A stretch of DNA of 64,000 nt from Astrobacterium formosum (GTDB lineage: Bacteria > Pseudomonadota > Alphaproteobacteria > Rhizobiales > Xanthobacteraceae): positions 51,318 to 115,317 of the forward strand of contig JAVDCA010000025.1 in assembly GCA_030848545.1 (NCBI GenBank). Reading direction: 5' to 3'. The notes under the pieces are model-generated. The model saw only the letters and a list, made by a program, of their open reading frames with translations. It searched no databases and was not told the origin of the DNA. Made by a program: the position numbers and the translations under genes. Of the stretch, positions 34,873 to 45,085 are shown piece after piece (within the stretch, counting starts at the first letter, position 1; each line of letters opens with the position of its first letter).

Positions 34873-35784
34873 ATGGATCGCCTGTCCGCCCTCGACACCT
34901 TCGTGCGCGTTGCCGAGACCGGGTCGTTCTCGGAGGCCGCACGGCGGCTCAAGACCTCGAAATCCGCCGTCAGCCGCCTGGTGGCGGGGCTCGAGGCCGA
35001 GCTCGGCGTCCGGCTGATCCATCGCACCACCCGCGCCCTGACCCTGACGGAGGCCGGCCGCGGCTATCGCGAGCGCGCCACCCGCATCCTCGCCGACCTC
35101 GCCGACGCCGATCAGTCGGTCACCCGGATGCAGCTGGCTCCGCGCGGGCGCCTCGTCGTCAACGCCCCCATGAGCTTCGGCTATCTCCAGCTCGGCCGGG
35201 TGATGCCCGACTTCTTGGCCCTCTATCCGGACCTGACCGTCGACTTGACGCTCACGGATCGCTTCGTCGACCTCATCGACGAAGGCATCGACGTCGCGGT
35301 ACGCATCGGCGCCTTGACGGATTCCAGTCTCGTGGCGCGCCGCCTGGCGCCGATCCGTCGCGTCGTCTGCGCAAGCCCCGCCTACCTCGCGGCGCGCGGC
35401 ACGCCGGCAGTGCCCGACGACCTCGCCGGCCACGACTGCATCGGCTACAGCAACCCGCCGCGACAGACCGAATGGCGTTTCATCGACGTCGACGGCCGGC
35501 CGAAACCGGTCGCCGTCGGGGGCCGCCTCACCGTCAACAATGGCGACGTCATCCGCGAGGCGGTGCTGGGCGGCGTCGGTCTCGCGCTGCTGCCGACCTT
35601 CCTGATCGGCGCCGATCTGCGCGACGGCCGGCTCGTGAGCGTGCTCGATCGCTTCCTGTCCCAGGACCTGACCCTCAACGCCGTCTATCCGCATGGGCGC
35701 CACTTGTCGCCGAAAGTGCGTGCGTTCGTGGACTTTCTGGCGCAGCGATTCGGTCCGCGTCCCTATTGGGATGTGGCGCCGTGA
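34873..35784 (+). CDS. LysR-family transcriptional regulator
   Basis: This 303-residue regulator has the winged HTH at residues about 3-62 (FVRVAETGSFSEAARRL, KTSKSAVSRLVAGLEAELG) and the periplasmic-binding-like effector domain (about 90-295). It resembles the CrgA/DmlR-type branch that often controls a divergent oxidoreductase. The divergent doxX-wrbA unit is the likely target. The effector is unknown. Confidence 0.92.
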   Translation: MDRLSALDTFVRVAETGSFSEAARRLKTSKSAVSRLVAGLEAELGVRLIHRTTRALTLTEAGRGYRERATRILADLADADQSVTRMQLAPRGRLVVNAPMSFGYLQLGRVMPDFLALYPDLTVDLTLTDRFVDLIDEGIDVAVRIGALTDSSLVARRLAPIRRVVCASPAYLAARGTPAVPDDLAGHDCIGYSNPPRQTEWRFIDVDGRPKPVAVGGRLTVNNGDVIREAVLGGVGLALLPTFLIGADLRDGRLVSVLDRFLSQDLTLNAVYPHGRHLSPKVRAFVDFLAQRFGPRPYWDVAP

Positions 35785-35819
35785 GAGCGGCCCGATCATA
35801 GGGGCTTCGCAAGAACGCC

Positions 35820-35974
35820 GCGGTATCGCGCCCCGGGCGCGGCGCGGCATGAGCCAGCAGCACGTTTACGCGCGTCTTCGACGCACTATGCGAACGATGG
35901 GATCGTTGAGCCGCGGAGCGCTTCGTCCGGTTCCTCGATAATGCTGGTCGGCAGCTTCGGCGTCCCGGGCGTGC
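35820..35974. repeat. Degenerate palindromic repeat after lysR
   Basis: It holds gcgccccgggcgcgg..., cgcgcgtcttcgacgcactatg and gcgtcccgggcg, blocks shared with 19232-19418. It fills the space between the convergent ends of lysR and the GGDEF-EAL gene. Confidence 0.5.
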
Positions 35975-38800
35975 TCACGCGCTCGCCTCCGCCGTCATCG
36001 TTTCGTCGAAGCGCAGTTCATGCGCGGGTTTCGGCTGGCCGATGAACCAGCCCTGCACCTGATCGAGCCCGGCGGCGCGCAGGGCCAGAAGCTGCTGTTC
36101 GGTCTCGACACCTTCGGCGACCGTGACGATGTCGAGGGCGCGCCCCATGCCGACGACCGCGCACACGATCGCGGCGCATTCGACCTGCTCCAGGATGCCG
36201 CTCGTGAACGAACGGTCGATCTTGATCTTGTCGAAGCGGAACCGCTTCAGGTAGCCCAACGACGAGTAGCCGGTACCGAAATCGTCCAGCGCGATCGAGA
36301 CGCCGAGATTCTGCAGCTGCCGCAGCGTCGACAGGTGATCGCCGCCGTTCTCGAGCAGGACCCGCTCGGTGATCTCGATCTCCAGACGTTCGGCCGGCAG
36401 GCCGGAATCGGCCAGCGCGCGCAGGACGACGTCGAGCAGACCGGTCTTCCTGAGCTGGACCGGGGAGACGTTGACGGCGAGCTTGGCGTCGCCGGGCCAT
36501 GACGCGGCTTCGGCGCACGCCGCCTGTATGATCCAGTCGCCGAGGGAATTGATGAGGCCGGTATCCTCGGCGAGCGAGATGAAGCGGTCCGGCGTGACGA
36601 GACCGAGCGTCGGGTGCCGCCATCGCACCAGCGCTTCCATGGCACGGATGCGGCGCGAGGCAATCTCCACCACCGGCTGGTAGTGGAGTTCGAACTCCTG
36701 TCGCTCCAGACCCGCGCGCAAGTCGACCTCGAGCTGGTGGCGCTCGTCGGCGGCGCGCGCGAGGCCGGCATCGAACAAGGCATAGCCGTTGCGCCCGTCG
36801 GTCTTGACGCGATAGAGCGCGAGATCGGCCTTCTTCATCAGTTCGTCGGGCGCGCTGCCGTCGTGCGGCGCGAGCGCGATGCCGATCGAGACGCCGACCA
36901 CCACCTTGCGCCCGTCGATGTCGTAAGGCTCGCCGACCAGTTCGATGATACGCTCAGCGAGCATGATCGCCTGCTCGCGCATGTCACCGACGATGTCGAG
37001 GCTCTTCCCGGAGGTGCGCACCGGCCCCTGGATGATGGCGAATTCGTCGCCGCCCAGTCGGGCGACGACGTCGCTCGAACGCAGCGATGCCAGAAGCCGC
37101 TGCGCGGTCTCCTTGAGCAGAACGTCGCCCATGGCGTGGCCGAGCGAATCGTTGACGTCCTTGAAGCGATCCAGGTCGAGCATCAGGACGGAGAACGGGC
37201 GGCCGTCGGTTTCGAGGCGCCGTCGCGCCTCCTCGAGCTTGTCGATGAAGCACGAACGGTTGGGAATGGCGGTGAGCAGATCGTTGTGGGCGAGGCGCCG
37301 GATGCGGGATTCGCTCTGCCTGATCTCGGTCACGTCCTCGTGGGTCGCGACCCAGCCGCCGTTTTCCAGCGGACTGACGGTGGTCAAGAAGATGCGCCCG
37401 CTCGGATGCACGAATTCGCGGGTGCTCGAATGCGGCCTTGCCGCCATCGCCATGATGTCGGCCACGAGGGCGTCGGCGCCCCCGAGGGGCGCCTGGAAGC
37501 CTTCGCTCATGATGATGTCGCGAAACGTGCGGCCGGCGCGCGCGTTCGCGGCCGAGAAGCCATACATCGTGCGGAAGCGCTCGTTGCACACCACCAGCCG
37601 GCTCTCGGCGTCGAACATCGCCAAGCCCTGGGTCATGTTGTTCACGGCGGCGTCGAAACGCTGGTTCTGCGTCACCAGCTCGGCCTCGCTTGCGAGCAGG
37701 CGGGCGTTGCTCTGCTCGATCGCACGCGTCTTCTCCATCAGTTCGTCCTGCGAGCGGATCAGCTTCCGGTACTGCAGCGCCATGACGCGCAACAGCAGGC
37801 TCGCAAGCACCAGAAGTAGTCCGACCGAGAAGATCATCAGCGCGGTACGCGAGCGCCAGTCCTCCAGAATGACATCCTCTGGAATGGATATGCCGACCAG
37901 CAGCGGATAGCCTTTGGCGGGCTCGACGGCGATGGCGTGCCGAACGCCATCGAGGACGTCGAAGAACTGGAACCTGTGGGAATGGCGGGCCACCTCTTCG
38001 TACCAGGGCGATGAAGCCGGGAGTCGCGTGCCGGTACGCTCGCTGTTGTCCGGATAATGCACCAGAAAGGTGCCATCCGGCCGCAGTAGCGAGAATGTCT
38101 GGCCTTGAAGCAGGGTGATGGCCCGATAGACGCCTTCGAAATGCGAATAGCGGGCGCTGATGTAGACAGTGCCGGCGAAGTTTCCTTCCGGATCATTGAG
38201 CCGGCGCGCCAGCACGATGATCTTCATGCCGCTGATGCGGCTCGTCAAAGGCTGGCTGATGCTCAGGCGATCGTCATTATGCGCCTGGAGCTCCATGAAG
38301 TAGTCGCGATCGGAAAAGTCCATCGTGGGCGGCGGCCACGACGCCGACGACATGATCAGATGGCCGGACTTGGCGATGACGCCGATGTGGTAGGCCTCGG
38401 GCATCAGCGAGAGTTGCTCGATGATCCGGGCATGGAAGCGCTGCGGCTGCGGAATCCGCAGGGAGAAATCTTCAGGCGACGGGACGTCATAGCCTTCGAC
38501 GCGCCGCTGCAGCTCACGCAGGACCGAATCCATGGATTGGAGATTGCGCTCGATCTGCGCGCCCAGCACCACCGCCACATTGCTCGCGTCTTTTACGCCG
38601 GCCTCGACGGCATCGCGACGATCCATGAGAATCGCCGCCGTGACGGCGAGCACCGCCGACACGTAAATGGCGACGACCCCGATACGGATCGTGAGAAGAT
38701 GCGAAAGTCGGCGCACGGGAGCCCGGGTGCTCGTCTGGATTGGCCTCCGGCAATAATCGAAGATTTTCCATAAAATTCTGTGCACCGCCGCCGCCGACAC
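35975..38800 (-). CDS. Membrane GGDEF-EAL cyclic-di-GMP protein with dCACHE and PAS
   Basis: This 941-residue protein has a first span near residues 38-60, a periplasmic dCACHE-type sensor (about 75-310), a second span (about 325-345), a PAS domain (about 385-500), GGDEF with intact GGDEF at 583-587 (diguanylate cyclase), and EAL with E722-A-L (phosphodiesterase; DDFGTGYSSLGYL is present). Both active sites look complete, so the net activity cannot be told. It stands alone. The first 35 residues are uncertain as coding; other starts are possible. Confidence 0.93.
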   Translation of the reverse strand: MSAAAVHRILWKIFDYCRRPIQTSTRAPVRRLSHLLTIRIGVVAIYVSAVLAVTAAILMDRRDAVEAGVKDASNVAVVLGAQIERNLQSMDSVLRELQRRVEGYDVPSPEDFSLRIPQPQRFHARIIEQLSLMPEAYHIGVIAKSGHLIMSSASWPPPTMDFSDRDYFMELQAHNDDRLSISQPLTSRISGMKIIVLARRLNDPEGNFAGTVYISARYSHFEGVYRAITLLQGQTFSLLRPDGTFLVHYPDNSERTGTRLPASSPWYEEVARHSHRFQFFDVLDGVRHAIAVEPAKGYPLLVGISIPEDVILEDWRSRTALMIFSVGLLLVLASLLLRVMALQYRKLIRSQDELMEKTRAIEQSNARLLASEAELVTQNQRFDAAVNNMTQGLAMFDAESRLVVCNERFRTMYGFSAANARAGRTFRDIIMSEGFQAPLGGADALVADIMAMAARPHSSTREFVHPSGRIFLTTVSPLENGGWVATHEDVTEIRQSESRIRRLAHNDLLTAIPNRSCFIDKLEEARRRLETDGRPFSVLMLDLDRFKDVNDSLGHAMGDVLLKETAQRLLASLRSSDVVARLGGDEFAIIQGPVRTSGKSLDIVGDMREQAIMLAERIIELVGEPYDIDGRKVVVGVSIGIALAPHDGSAPDELMKKADLALYRVKTDGRNGYALFDAGLARAADERHQLEVDLRAGLERQEFELHYQPVVEIASRRIRAMEALVRWRHPTLGLVTPDRFISLAEDTGLINSLGDWIIQAACAEAASWPGDAKLAVNVSPVQLRKTGLLDVVLRALADSGLPAERLEIEITERVLLENGGDHLSTLRQLQNLGVSIALDDFGTGYSSLGYLKRFRFDKIKIDRSFTSGILEQVECAAIVCAVVGMGRALDIVTVAEGVETEQQLLALRAAGLDQVQGWFIGQPKPAHELRFDETMTAEASA

Positions 38801-38871
38801 GGCGAATGGCTTCCAAGACGTAAACGGTCATGGCCATTTTCATGCGGCAACCGGCGACCATGGGCCCGCCG

Positions 38872-38904
38872 GCAGCATGATGCCTGCAGCATGATGCCTG
38901 CAGC
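38872..38904. repeat. 14 bp exact tandem duplication at the radical SAM gene 3' end
   Basis: gcagcatgatgcct occurs at 38872-38885 and 38886-38899, then gcagc. It abuts the stop codon of the downstream-facing radical SAM gene (38904-38906). Confidence 0.85.
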
Positions 38905-40904
38905 TACGTAATCCGCACGCCTTTGGTGGTGAATTTCTGCGTGCGGCTGCGCCCGGGCAGCGGACCGGCGGGCCGGCCGGACGGCTGCTGCGCCGGCACG
39001 AGCTGGTGCGGGCCTGAGCCGATCAGGTCGGCGCGCCCCATCGCCTGGAGGGCCTCGCGCAGGAGCGGCCAGTTGTCGGGATCATGGTAGCGCAGAAACG
39101 CCTTGTGGAGACGGCGTTGGCGCAGACCCTTGATCGCCTCGACCTTGTCCGAGGCGCCGTGGCGCACGCCCCGCAAGGGACTGACGCCGGTGTGGTACAT
39201 CGCCGTCGCCACCGCCATGGGGGACGGCAGGAAGGTCTGCACCTGGTCGGCGCGGTAGCGGTTCTTTTTCAACCACAGCGCCAGGTTCATCATGTCTTCG
39301 TCGGTCGTGCCCGGATGTGCGGCGATGAAGTACGGGATCAGGTAGTATTTCTTGCCGGCCTTCTTGGCCGCCGCCTCGAACATCTCCTTGAAGCGGTCGT
39401 AGGCGCCGATACCCGGCTTCATCATCTTGTCGAGGGGACCGCGCTCGGTGTGCTCGGGCGCGATCTTGAGATAACCGCCCACATGGTGGGTGACGAGTTC
39501 CTGGACGTATTCGGGGCTCTTGACCGCGAGATCGTAGCGCACGCCCGAGGCGACCATCACCTTCTTGACGCCATCGACCTCGCGCACTTTGCGATAGAGC
39601 CGGATCAGGTCGTCGTGGGACGTGTTCAGGTTCGGGCAGATGTCGGGGAACACGCAGGAGGGCCGCCGGCACGCGGCCTCGATCTTCGGGTCCTTGCAGG
39701 CCATGCGGTACATGTTGGCGGTCGGCCCGCCGATGTCCGAGATGACGCCGGTGAAGCCGTCCGTCCTGTCGCGGATCGTCTCGATCTCGCGCAGGATCGA
39801 ACCTTCCGAGCGGCTCTGGATGATGCGGCCCTCGTGCTCGGTGATCGAACAGAACGTGCAGCCGCCGAAGCAGCCGCGCATGATCGTCACCGAGAACTTG
39901 ATCATGTCCCAGGCGGGTATCTTGGCGTCCCCGTAGGAGGGATGCGGCGCGCGCGCATAGGGCAGGTCGTAGACGGCGTCCATCTCCGCGGTGGTGAGCG
40001 GGATCGGCGGCGGCGTCAGCCACAGATCGCGATCGCCATGGCGTTGCACCAGCGCCCTCGCATTACCCGGATTGCTCTCCCGGTGCAGCACCCGGTTGGC
40101 CCGCGCATAGGCTTCGCGATCGGTTTCGACCTGCTCGTAGGAGGGCAGCCGGATCACGGTCTCGCCGGACGTCTGCCGCGCGCCTTCGTCGGCGGAATCG
40201 AGATCGTCGGCGTGAAGCTCGGCGACGCCCTCGGGCACGCGCCGGAACAGGGCGACGCCGCGCAGATCGGCGAGATCGGCCGGCTTGTCGCCGGCGGCGA
40301 TGCGGTGGGCAACGTCGACGATGGCGCGCTCCGCATTGCCGTAGAGCAGGATGTCGGCCTTGGCGTCGGCGAGGACGGAGCGGCGCACCTTGTCGGACCA
40401 GTAGTCGTAATGGGCGATGCGGCGCAGCGACGCCTCGATGCCGCCGAGCACGATGGGCACGTCGCGGAATGCCTCGCGGCAGCGCTGGGCGTAGACGATG
40501 ACACAGCGGTCGGGCCGCCGGCCGCCTTCACCGCCGGGCGAATAGCTGTCGTCGTGGCGCAGCCGCCGGTCGGCCGTGTAGCGGTTGACCATGGAATCCA
40601 TGTTGCCGCCGGTGACGCCGAAGAACAGCGTCGGGCGGCCAAGCGCCTTGAACGGCTCGGCCGAATGCCAGTCCGGTTGGGCGATGATGCCGACTCGAAA
40701 ACCTTGCGCCTCCAGGAGGCGGCCGATGATCGCCATGCCGAAACTGGGATGGTCCACATAGGCGTCGCCCGTCACCAGCACGATGTCGCAGGCATCCCAG
40801 CCCAGCGCATCCATCTCGGCGCGGCACATGGGCAGGAACGGGGCGGTGCCGAAACGGTGCGCCCAGTGCTTGCGATGGGAAAAAAGCGGGGTCACGGTTT
40901 GCAT
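38904..40904 (-). CDS. YgiQ-family radical SAM protein
   Basis: This 666-residue protein has an N-terminal UPF0313/YgiQ domain ([20 protein letters not shown]) and a radical SAM core whose [4Fe-4S] cysteines are C345, C349 and C352 in [12 protein letters not shown]. The C-terminal YgiQ-specific helices follow. The reaction is not known to me. Length fits the family. It is a single gene; the next gene upstream is divergent. Confidence 0.94.
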   Translation of the reverse strand: MQTVTPLFSHRKHWAHRFGTAPFLPMCRAEMDALGWDACDIVLVTGDAYVDHPSFGMAIIGRLLEAQGFRVGIIAQPDWHSAEPFKALGRPTLFFGVTGGNMDSMVNRYTADRRLRHDDSYSPGGEGGRRPDRCVIVYAQRCREAFRDVPIVLGGIEASLRRIAHYDYWSDKVRRSVLADAKADILLYGNAERAIVDVAHRIAAGDKPADLADLRGVALFRRVPEGVAELHADDLDSADEGARQTSGETVIRLPSYEQVETDREAYARANRVLHRESNPGNARALVQRHGDRDLWLTPPPIPLTTAEMDAVYDLPYARAPHPSYGDAKIPAWDMIKFSVTIMRGCFGGCTFCSITEHEGRIIQSRSEGSILREIETIRDRTDGFTGVISDIGGPTANMYRMACKDPKIEAACRRPSCVFPDICPNLNTSHDDLIRLYRKVREVDGVKKVMVASGVRYDLAVKSPEYVQELVTHHVGGYLKIAPEHTERGPLDKMMKPGIGAYDRFKEMFEAAAKKAGKKYYLIPYFIAAHPGTTDEDMMNLALWLKKNRYRADQVQTFLPSPMAVATAMYHTGVSPLRGVRHGASDKVEAIKGLRQRRLHKAFLRYHDPDNWPLLREALQAMGRADLIGSGPHQLVPAQQPSGRPAGPLPGRSRTQKFTTKGVRIT

Positions 40905-41257
40905 GGCCGGAGGCTTAACGCTCCGGTCCGTTCAGTCAATAGGCGGGCCGGTAACCCGAAGCGGGCGAAAACGAAACGGTTCGCCACATTGCGGCCGATC
41001 GGCAAGCCGATTAGTGTTGCGACACACTTCTTTGTTCCATCATTTCTTTGTTCCATCAGTCCGGGACCCGGGTGCCGCGCGGGAACCTGGAGTCCATATG
41101 CCGCAACACAGGGGGCATAGTTTCCGGGCTCGCCGCTTTCGCGACGCCCCGGAATGATGGCGACTGAATCAGCCTTCAGTGACATAACTCGAGAAACCCG
41201 AAATCCGCCGCGGTCGTTCCGTGGCTCGGCCCACCCCGTCCGCGAATAGCGTTTGCG
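40905..41257. other. Spacer between radical SAM and ClC genes
   Basis: No gene is seen. It holds a 16 bp-period tandem duplication (ttctttgttccatca, 41027-41058) and a half copy of the CCGGAATGAC repeat family near 41085-41158 (gtttccgggctcgcc ... gccccggaatgatgg). It should carry the divergent promoters of both flanking genes. Confidence 0.6.
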
Positions 41258-43036
41258 ATGCCAGTTTCGTCCCGCCCGGCGCGGCCGCGCCATTTCCGCA
41301 TCGAGGTTCCGCCCGCCCTCCGCGCCCTTGTGCGCGGCCGGGAGTGGACCCTGTCGGTGTTGGGGGCGGCCTGCGGCGGTGTCGCGGGCGTCGTGGTTTC
41401 GGCCATGGGGTTGGCCGTCAACGCGCTGCATGAGTTGTTGTTCGCCCGGCCGCCCGGCGAGCGGCTGTCGGCCGCCGCGGCGCTCGATCCGCTCCTCGCC
41501 ATCGGCGTGCCGGTCCTCGGCGGCCTCGTATTCGGGCTGTCCCTGGTCGCCCTGGCGCGCTGGCGCCCGGGACGGGAGGTCGATCCCATCGAGGCCAATG
41601 CCCTGCACGGCGGCCGCATGTCGCTCATGGGCAGCGTCGTCGTCGCCTTGCAGACCATATGGTCGAGCGGCGTCGGCGCCTCTGTGGGCCTGGAGGCGGG
41701 ATATACCCAATTGGCGAGCGGGATCGCGTCCTCGCTTGGCCGCATGTTTCGTCTGCGCCGGCGCGACCTGCGCATCCTGGTCGGCTGCGGCGCCGCCGGC
41801 GCCATTTCGGGCGCCTTCGGGGCGCCGCTCGCCGGCGCCTTCTACGCCTTCGAGCTCATCATCGGCAGCTACTCGGTGGCGAGCCTGGCGCCGGTGGGCA
41901 TCGCCGCGCTGGTGGGTTATGTGGTGGCGAGCCAATTCGAGCCGTCGACGCTCGGCATCGGCACCCTGTACGTCTCCCATGTGATCGGCCGCGACCTCGG
42001 CGTCGCCGCCGCGGTCGGTCTGGCGGCTGCCCTCATCGGCATCACGCTCATGCACGCGGTCGCCTTGTGCGAATCAACGCTCGAGCGGCTGCGCGTGCCG
42101 GTTTATCTGCGTCCCCTGCTCGGCGGCGTCGTGGTCGGCGGACTGGCGGTGATCAGCCCGCAGGTCCTGTCGTCGGGCCACGGCGCCATCCACATTTCCG
42201 CCATCCCCAATATCGGCATCCAGTGGCTCCTCACGCTCCTGGTGCTCAAGGCGGTCGCGTCGGTGATTTCGCTCGGCACTGGTTTTCGCGGCGGGCTGTT
42301 CTTCTCCTCGCTCCTGCTCGGGGCGCTGGCCGGCAGCGTGTTCGCCAACGTGCTCAATGCCCTGGCGCCATCGCTGGCGCTGGCGCCGAACGTCTATGCG
42401 ATCATCGGCATGGGCGCCCTGTCGGCCTCGGTGATCGGCAGCCCGCTCACCATGGCGTTCATCGCCCTGGAGACCACCGGCGATTTCTGGCTGACGACCG
42501 CGGTCCTGATCGCCGTCATCGTATCCGCCGTCGTGACCCGCGAGTTGTTCGGCTATTCGTTCGCGACCTGGCGCTTCCATCTGCGCGGCGAGACCATCCG
42601 CAGCGCCGCCGATGTCGGCTGGATCCGCGACCTGACGGTGCGCCGGATGATGCGGCCGGACGTGCGCACGGTGCCGGCCCGCACCACCATCGGCCGCTTC
42701 CGCATGGTGTTCCCACTCGGATCGACCTCCCAGGTGGTGGCGCTCGACGAGGACAAGAACTACGCCGGCATCGTCATCGTCGCCGAGGCGCATGCCTCCG
42801 AACTCGACGACGGCCTGCCGGTGCGCGAGATCCTGCACCACCGCGACACCAGCCTTCTACCCGGCATGACCATCAAGGAGGCGGTCGCCGCCTTCGACAA
42901 GGCCGAGGCGGAGGCGCTGGCGGTGATCGGCGGGCCCGACAATCGGCAGGTGGTCGGGCTCCTGTCGGAAGCCCATGCGCTGCGACGCTATTCCGAAGAG
43001 CTGGAGCTGCGTCGCAAGGAACTCGCGGGCGAGTAG
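41258..43036 (+). CDS. ClC-family chloride channel/transporter with CBS domains
   Basis: This 592-residue membrane protein has the ClC selectivity elements GVGASVGLEAGYTQ (with the gating Glu), GAAGAISGAFGAPLAGAFYA, and GTGFRGGLFFSSLLLG. A cytoplasmic CBS pair follows (about residues 460-580). Gating Glu is present; whether it is a channel or a Cl-/H+ exchanger is not told by this sequence. The start at 41258 fits the family. The SPW-repeat gene is convergent 6 bp after it. Confidence 0.93.
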   Translation: MPVSSRPARPRHFRIEVPPALRALVRGREWTLSVLGAACGGVAGVVVSAMGLAVNALHELLFARPPGERLSAAAALDPLLAIGVPVLGGLVFGLSLVALARWRPGREVDPIEANALHGGRMSLMGSVVVALQTIWSSGVGASVGLEAGYTQLASGIASSLGRMFRLRRRDLRILVGCGAAGAISGAFGAPLAGAFYAFELIIGSYSVASLAPVGIAALVGYVVASQFEPSTLGIGTLYVSHVIGRDLGVAAAVGLAAALIGITLMHAVALCESTLERLRVPVYLRPLLGGVVVGGLAVISPQVLSSGHGAIHISAIPNIGIQWLLTLLVLKAVASVISLGTGFRGGLFFSSLLLGALAGSVFANVLNALAPSLALAPNVYAIIGMGALSASVIGSPLTMAFIALETTGDFWLTTAVLIAVIVSAVVTRELFGYSFATWRFHLRGETIRSAADVGWIRDLTVRRMMRPDVRTVPARTTIGRFRMVFPLGSTSQVVALDEDKNYAGIVIVAEAHASELDDGLPVREILHHRDTSLLPGMTIKEAVAAFDKAEAEALAVIGGPDNRQVVGLLSEAHALRRYSEELELRRKELAGE

Positions 43037-43042
43037 GCGTCG

Positions 43043-43453
43043 TCAGCCCAGATACCGGGTGCGCACGACCCACAGTTCCAACGCCGCGTCGTAGGCCACC
43101 AGGGCACCGATGGCGATGATCACGAACATCGCGTGGGTGTGGGTGAATCCGAGCACCCAGGGCGACACGATCAGCCATCCGCCGACCGCGATATTGATCC
43201 ATTCCTCCCACTCCGCGAAGGCGGTCACCGCCAGGAGCGAAACCGTGACGATGATCGCCGCCGCCGCCCAGGCGTCGGCACGCGCGATATCTCGTGTGAA
43301 CCCGAACAGCCAGGGAGAAATGGCCAGCATGGCTCCCAGAAGGATGTTGTAGACATCGATGATCGCTTCCCGCCGCCAGCCGACACGGAGGCGGAGAATG
43401 TGACGGCGGTGGGTTTGCGGCGTCGCGCGCGTGTTCGACTGAATTTCCGCCAT
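43043..43453 (-). CDS. SPW-repeat membrane protein
   Basis: This 136-residue protein carries two SPW repeats (ISPWLFGFTRD and VSPWVLGFTHT), each in a pair of membrane spans, with a charged N-terminal tail. SPW proteins are small membrane proteins of unknown function. It ends 6 bp from the ClC gene, which is convergent. The spacer to the acid phosphatase (43454-43722) shows no gene. Confidence 0.9.
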   Translation of the reverse strand: MAEIQSNTRATPQTHRRHILRLRVGWRREAIIDVYNILLGAMLAISPWLFGFTRDIARADAWAAAAIIVTVSLLAVTAFAEWEEWINIAVGGWLIVSPWVLGFTHTHAMFVIIAIGALVAYDAALELWVVRTRYLG

Positions 43454-43722
43454 GGCGAACTCCCGTGCGCCCCCGCCGCGACCGCCAACTCATGGTCGCA
43501 GCCAGGGAAAACGCAGCCGTGGCGTCCGCGTTCCCGGCGCGCCCCGCCGGGCCGCCGGACCGGGCCGCCGGGGATGCGGCGGCATCTTCTTACAACTTGC
43601 ATAACCTCTTGGCAGAACGAGGAAATTCGCGCAAATTGGCGTTTGCCTAAATTTTTGGCCGGAGGCGCCTGTCGCGGCGTCCCCCATCCCCCGTGGTCGG
43701 CGACACCATCCGGGGACTAAAA

Positions 43723-44412
43723 ATGAGACAACGAGTTGCCATCGCGTTTACCGTCGTGCTGCTGTCGGTCTGCGGCGCGCAGGCCCAGAAGGCCGACGAG
43801 GTTTATCTCGCCACCCAAGAGCTCGACACCACGTTCTTCATGGCGCCGGCGCCGGCGGCCGAGGCCAGCCGCAAGGAAGTCGCCATCGTCGCCGCCCTGC
43901 AGGAGAAGCGCACGGCGGAACAGCTCGCTTTGTGCATGGCCGACATCAAGCAGAGCGTATTCCGGTTCGCCAATGTGGTGGGTGAGAATTTCACGACCGA
44001 GAAATTGCCGAAGGCCACCGCCTTCTTCCATCGGGTCTACCGGACCGAAAGCGGGTTCAACAAGCAAGGCAAGAACAAATGGGAGCGCCCGCGGCCGCCG
44101 CTCTTCGATGAGCGCGTGAAGCCGATCGAGAAGCTCGACAACGCCGCCTATCCGAGCGGACACTCCGCCTTCGCCTTCATCACCGCCATCGTGCTCGCCG
44201 ACATCATCCCGGAAAAGCGCGCCGAGATATTCGATCGCGCCATCGAGTTCGGCAACAACCGCGTCCTCGGCGGCATGCATTTTCCGAGCGACGTCGAAGC
44301 CGGTCGGCAGATGGCCGCAATGGTCGCCGTCCTCATGTACAGGAACCCGGCGTTCCGCAAGGACCTCGAAGAGGCGCGCGCGGAAGTCAGGACGGTATTG
44401 GGCCTGAAGTGA
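43723..44412 (+). CDS. Class A nonspecific acid phosphatase (PAP2 fold), secreted
   Basis: The 229-residue precursor has a signal peptide (VAIAFTVVLLSVCGAQA). The phosphatase signature is complete: K117-X6-R124-P, PSGH at 144-147, and R180-X5-H186-X3-D190. It removes phosphate from organic esters in the periplasm. The PsiF-like gene elsewhere hints at phosphate scavenging in this genome, but the two are far apart. The start at 43723 begins the signal peptide; ATG-like codons upstream do not. Confidence 0.94.
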   Translation: MRQRVAIAFTVVLLSVCGAQAQKADEVYLATQELDTTFFMAPAPAAEASRKEVAIVAALQEKRTAEQLALCMADIKQSVFRFANVVGENFTTEKLPKATAFFHRVYRTESGFNKQGKNKWERPRPPLFDERVKPIEKLDNAAYPSGHSAFAFITAIVLADIIPEKRAEIFDRAIEFGNNRVLGGMHFPSDVEAGRQMAAMVAVLMYRNPAFRKDLEEARAEVRTVLGLK

Positions 44413-44833
44413 CTGGTAGTCGTCGTTGCGAGAGCCCATCCCCCGCAAGCGGGGCAGGGCCGCCATCGCATACGGCACGGCGCTCTTCTCCCTCTCCCCA
44501 TTTGGGGAGAGGGTCGGGGTGAGGGGGTAGCGAAACCAGTTGGATATGCGTGCTTACATGCGACGGCAGGGAAGTTGAGACGACATCGTGCGCAATCGCG
44601 CCGCCGGAGCCCCCTCACCCCAGCCCTCTCCCCGCTGGGGAGAGGGAGTTCTGCTGCGGCGAGCGGCGACGCATCAGATACTCCACGAGAGACGTCGATG
44701 TCGCCGCCCATATGCGAGGGCTTTCCCCCGCAAGCGGGAGAGGGAGAAGGTCGAGGGCGCGGCTGCTTTCATCCAAGGCGGGGCGGTCGACGGTCGGTGC
44801 CGTAGTCGCAATGACGAATCGCGACACCGCTCA
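44413..44833. repeat. Palindromic repeat, CCCTCTCC family, with flanking fragments
   Basis: Main arms 44491-44528 and 44610-44646 are inverted copies like those at 1142-1298. A further fragment (cccccgcaagcgggagaggg, ctgctttcatccaaggcgg, about 44730-44790) matches the flank of the copy at 59986-60110. No gene is seen in the 421 bp. Confidence 0.8.
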
Positions 44834-45082
44834 TCAGCCCATCAGGTCGCGCCGCTTGGCCAGATACTCGTCGCGGCTGATTTCGCCGCGGGCGTATCGC
44901 TCGTCCAGGACATCGAGGCCGCGCGAGCGGCGTTCCTCGCGCCTCTCGGCCTCGGACCGCGCCGGGGAGCGGACGAACCACGCCACCAGCGCGATCCCGA
45001 TGACGATCACGACGAGCCAGAAGAGCGGGCCGTGAGGCCAGAACCACCAGCCGTCATACATGCCCCAACCGTGGCGCCACAC
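44834..45082 (-). CDS. Small SHOCT-domain membrane protein
   Basis: This 82-residue protein opens with a Trp/His/Gly-rich head (MWRHGWGMYDGWWFWPHG), has one span (FWLVVIVIGIALVAWFV) and ends in a SHOCT motif (LDERYARGEISRDEYLAKRRDL). SHOCT tails mediate oligomerisation or binding. The GTG start at 45082 has GGAGA upstream. It is three bases after the next upstream gene and belongs to a three-gene unit divergent from the two-component system. Confidence 0.88.
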   Translation of the reverse strand: MWRHGWGMYDGWWFWPHGPLFWLVVIVIGIALVAWFVRSPARSEAERREERRSRGLDVLDERYARGEISRDEYLAKRRDLMG

Positions 45083-45085
45083 CGG

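Noticed and set aside
39084..41120. Long plus-strand frame opposite the radical SAM gene (678 codons)
   Set aside because: It reads antisense to a gene with intact motifs and has His/Arg/Gly-rich shadow composition.
44413..44833. Repeat block considered as a CRISPR array
   Set aside because: Arms are inverted, not regularly spaced direct repeats, and there are no cas genes.
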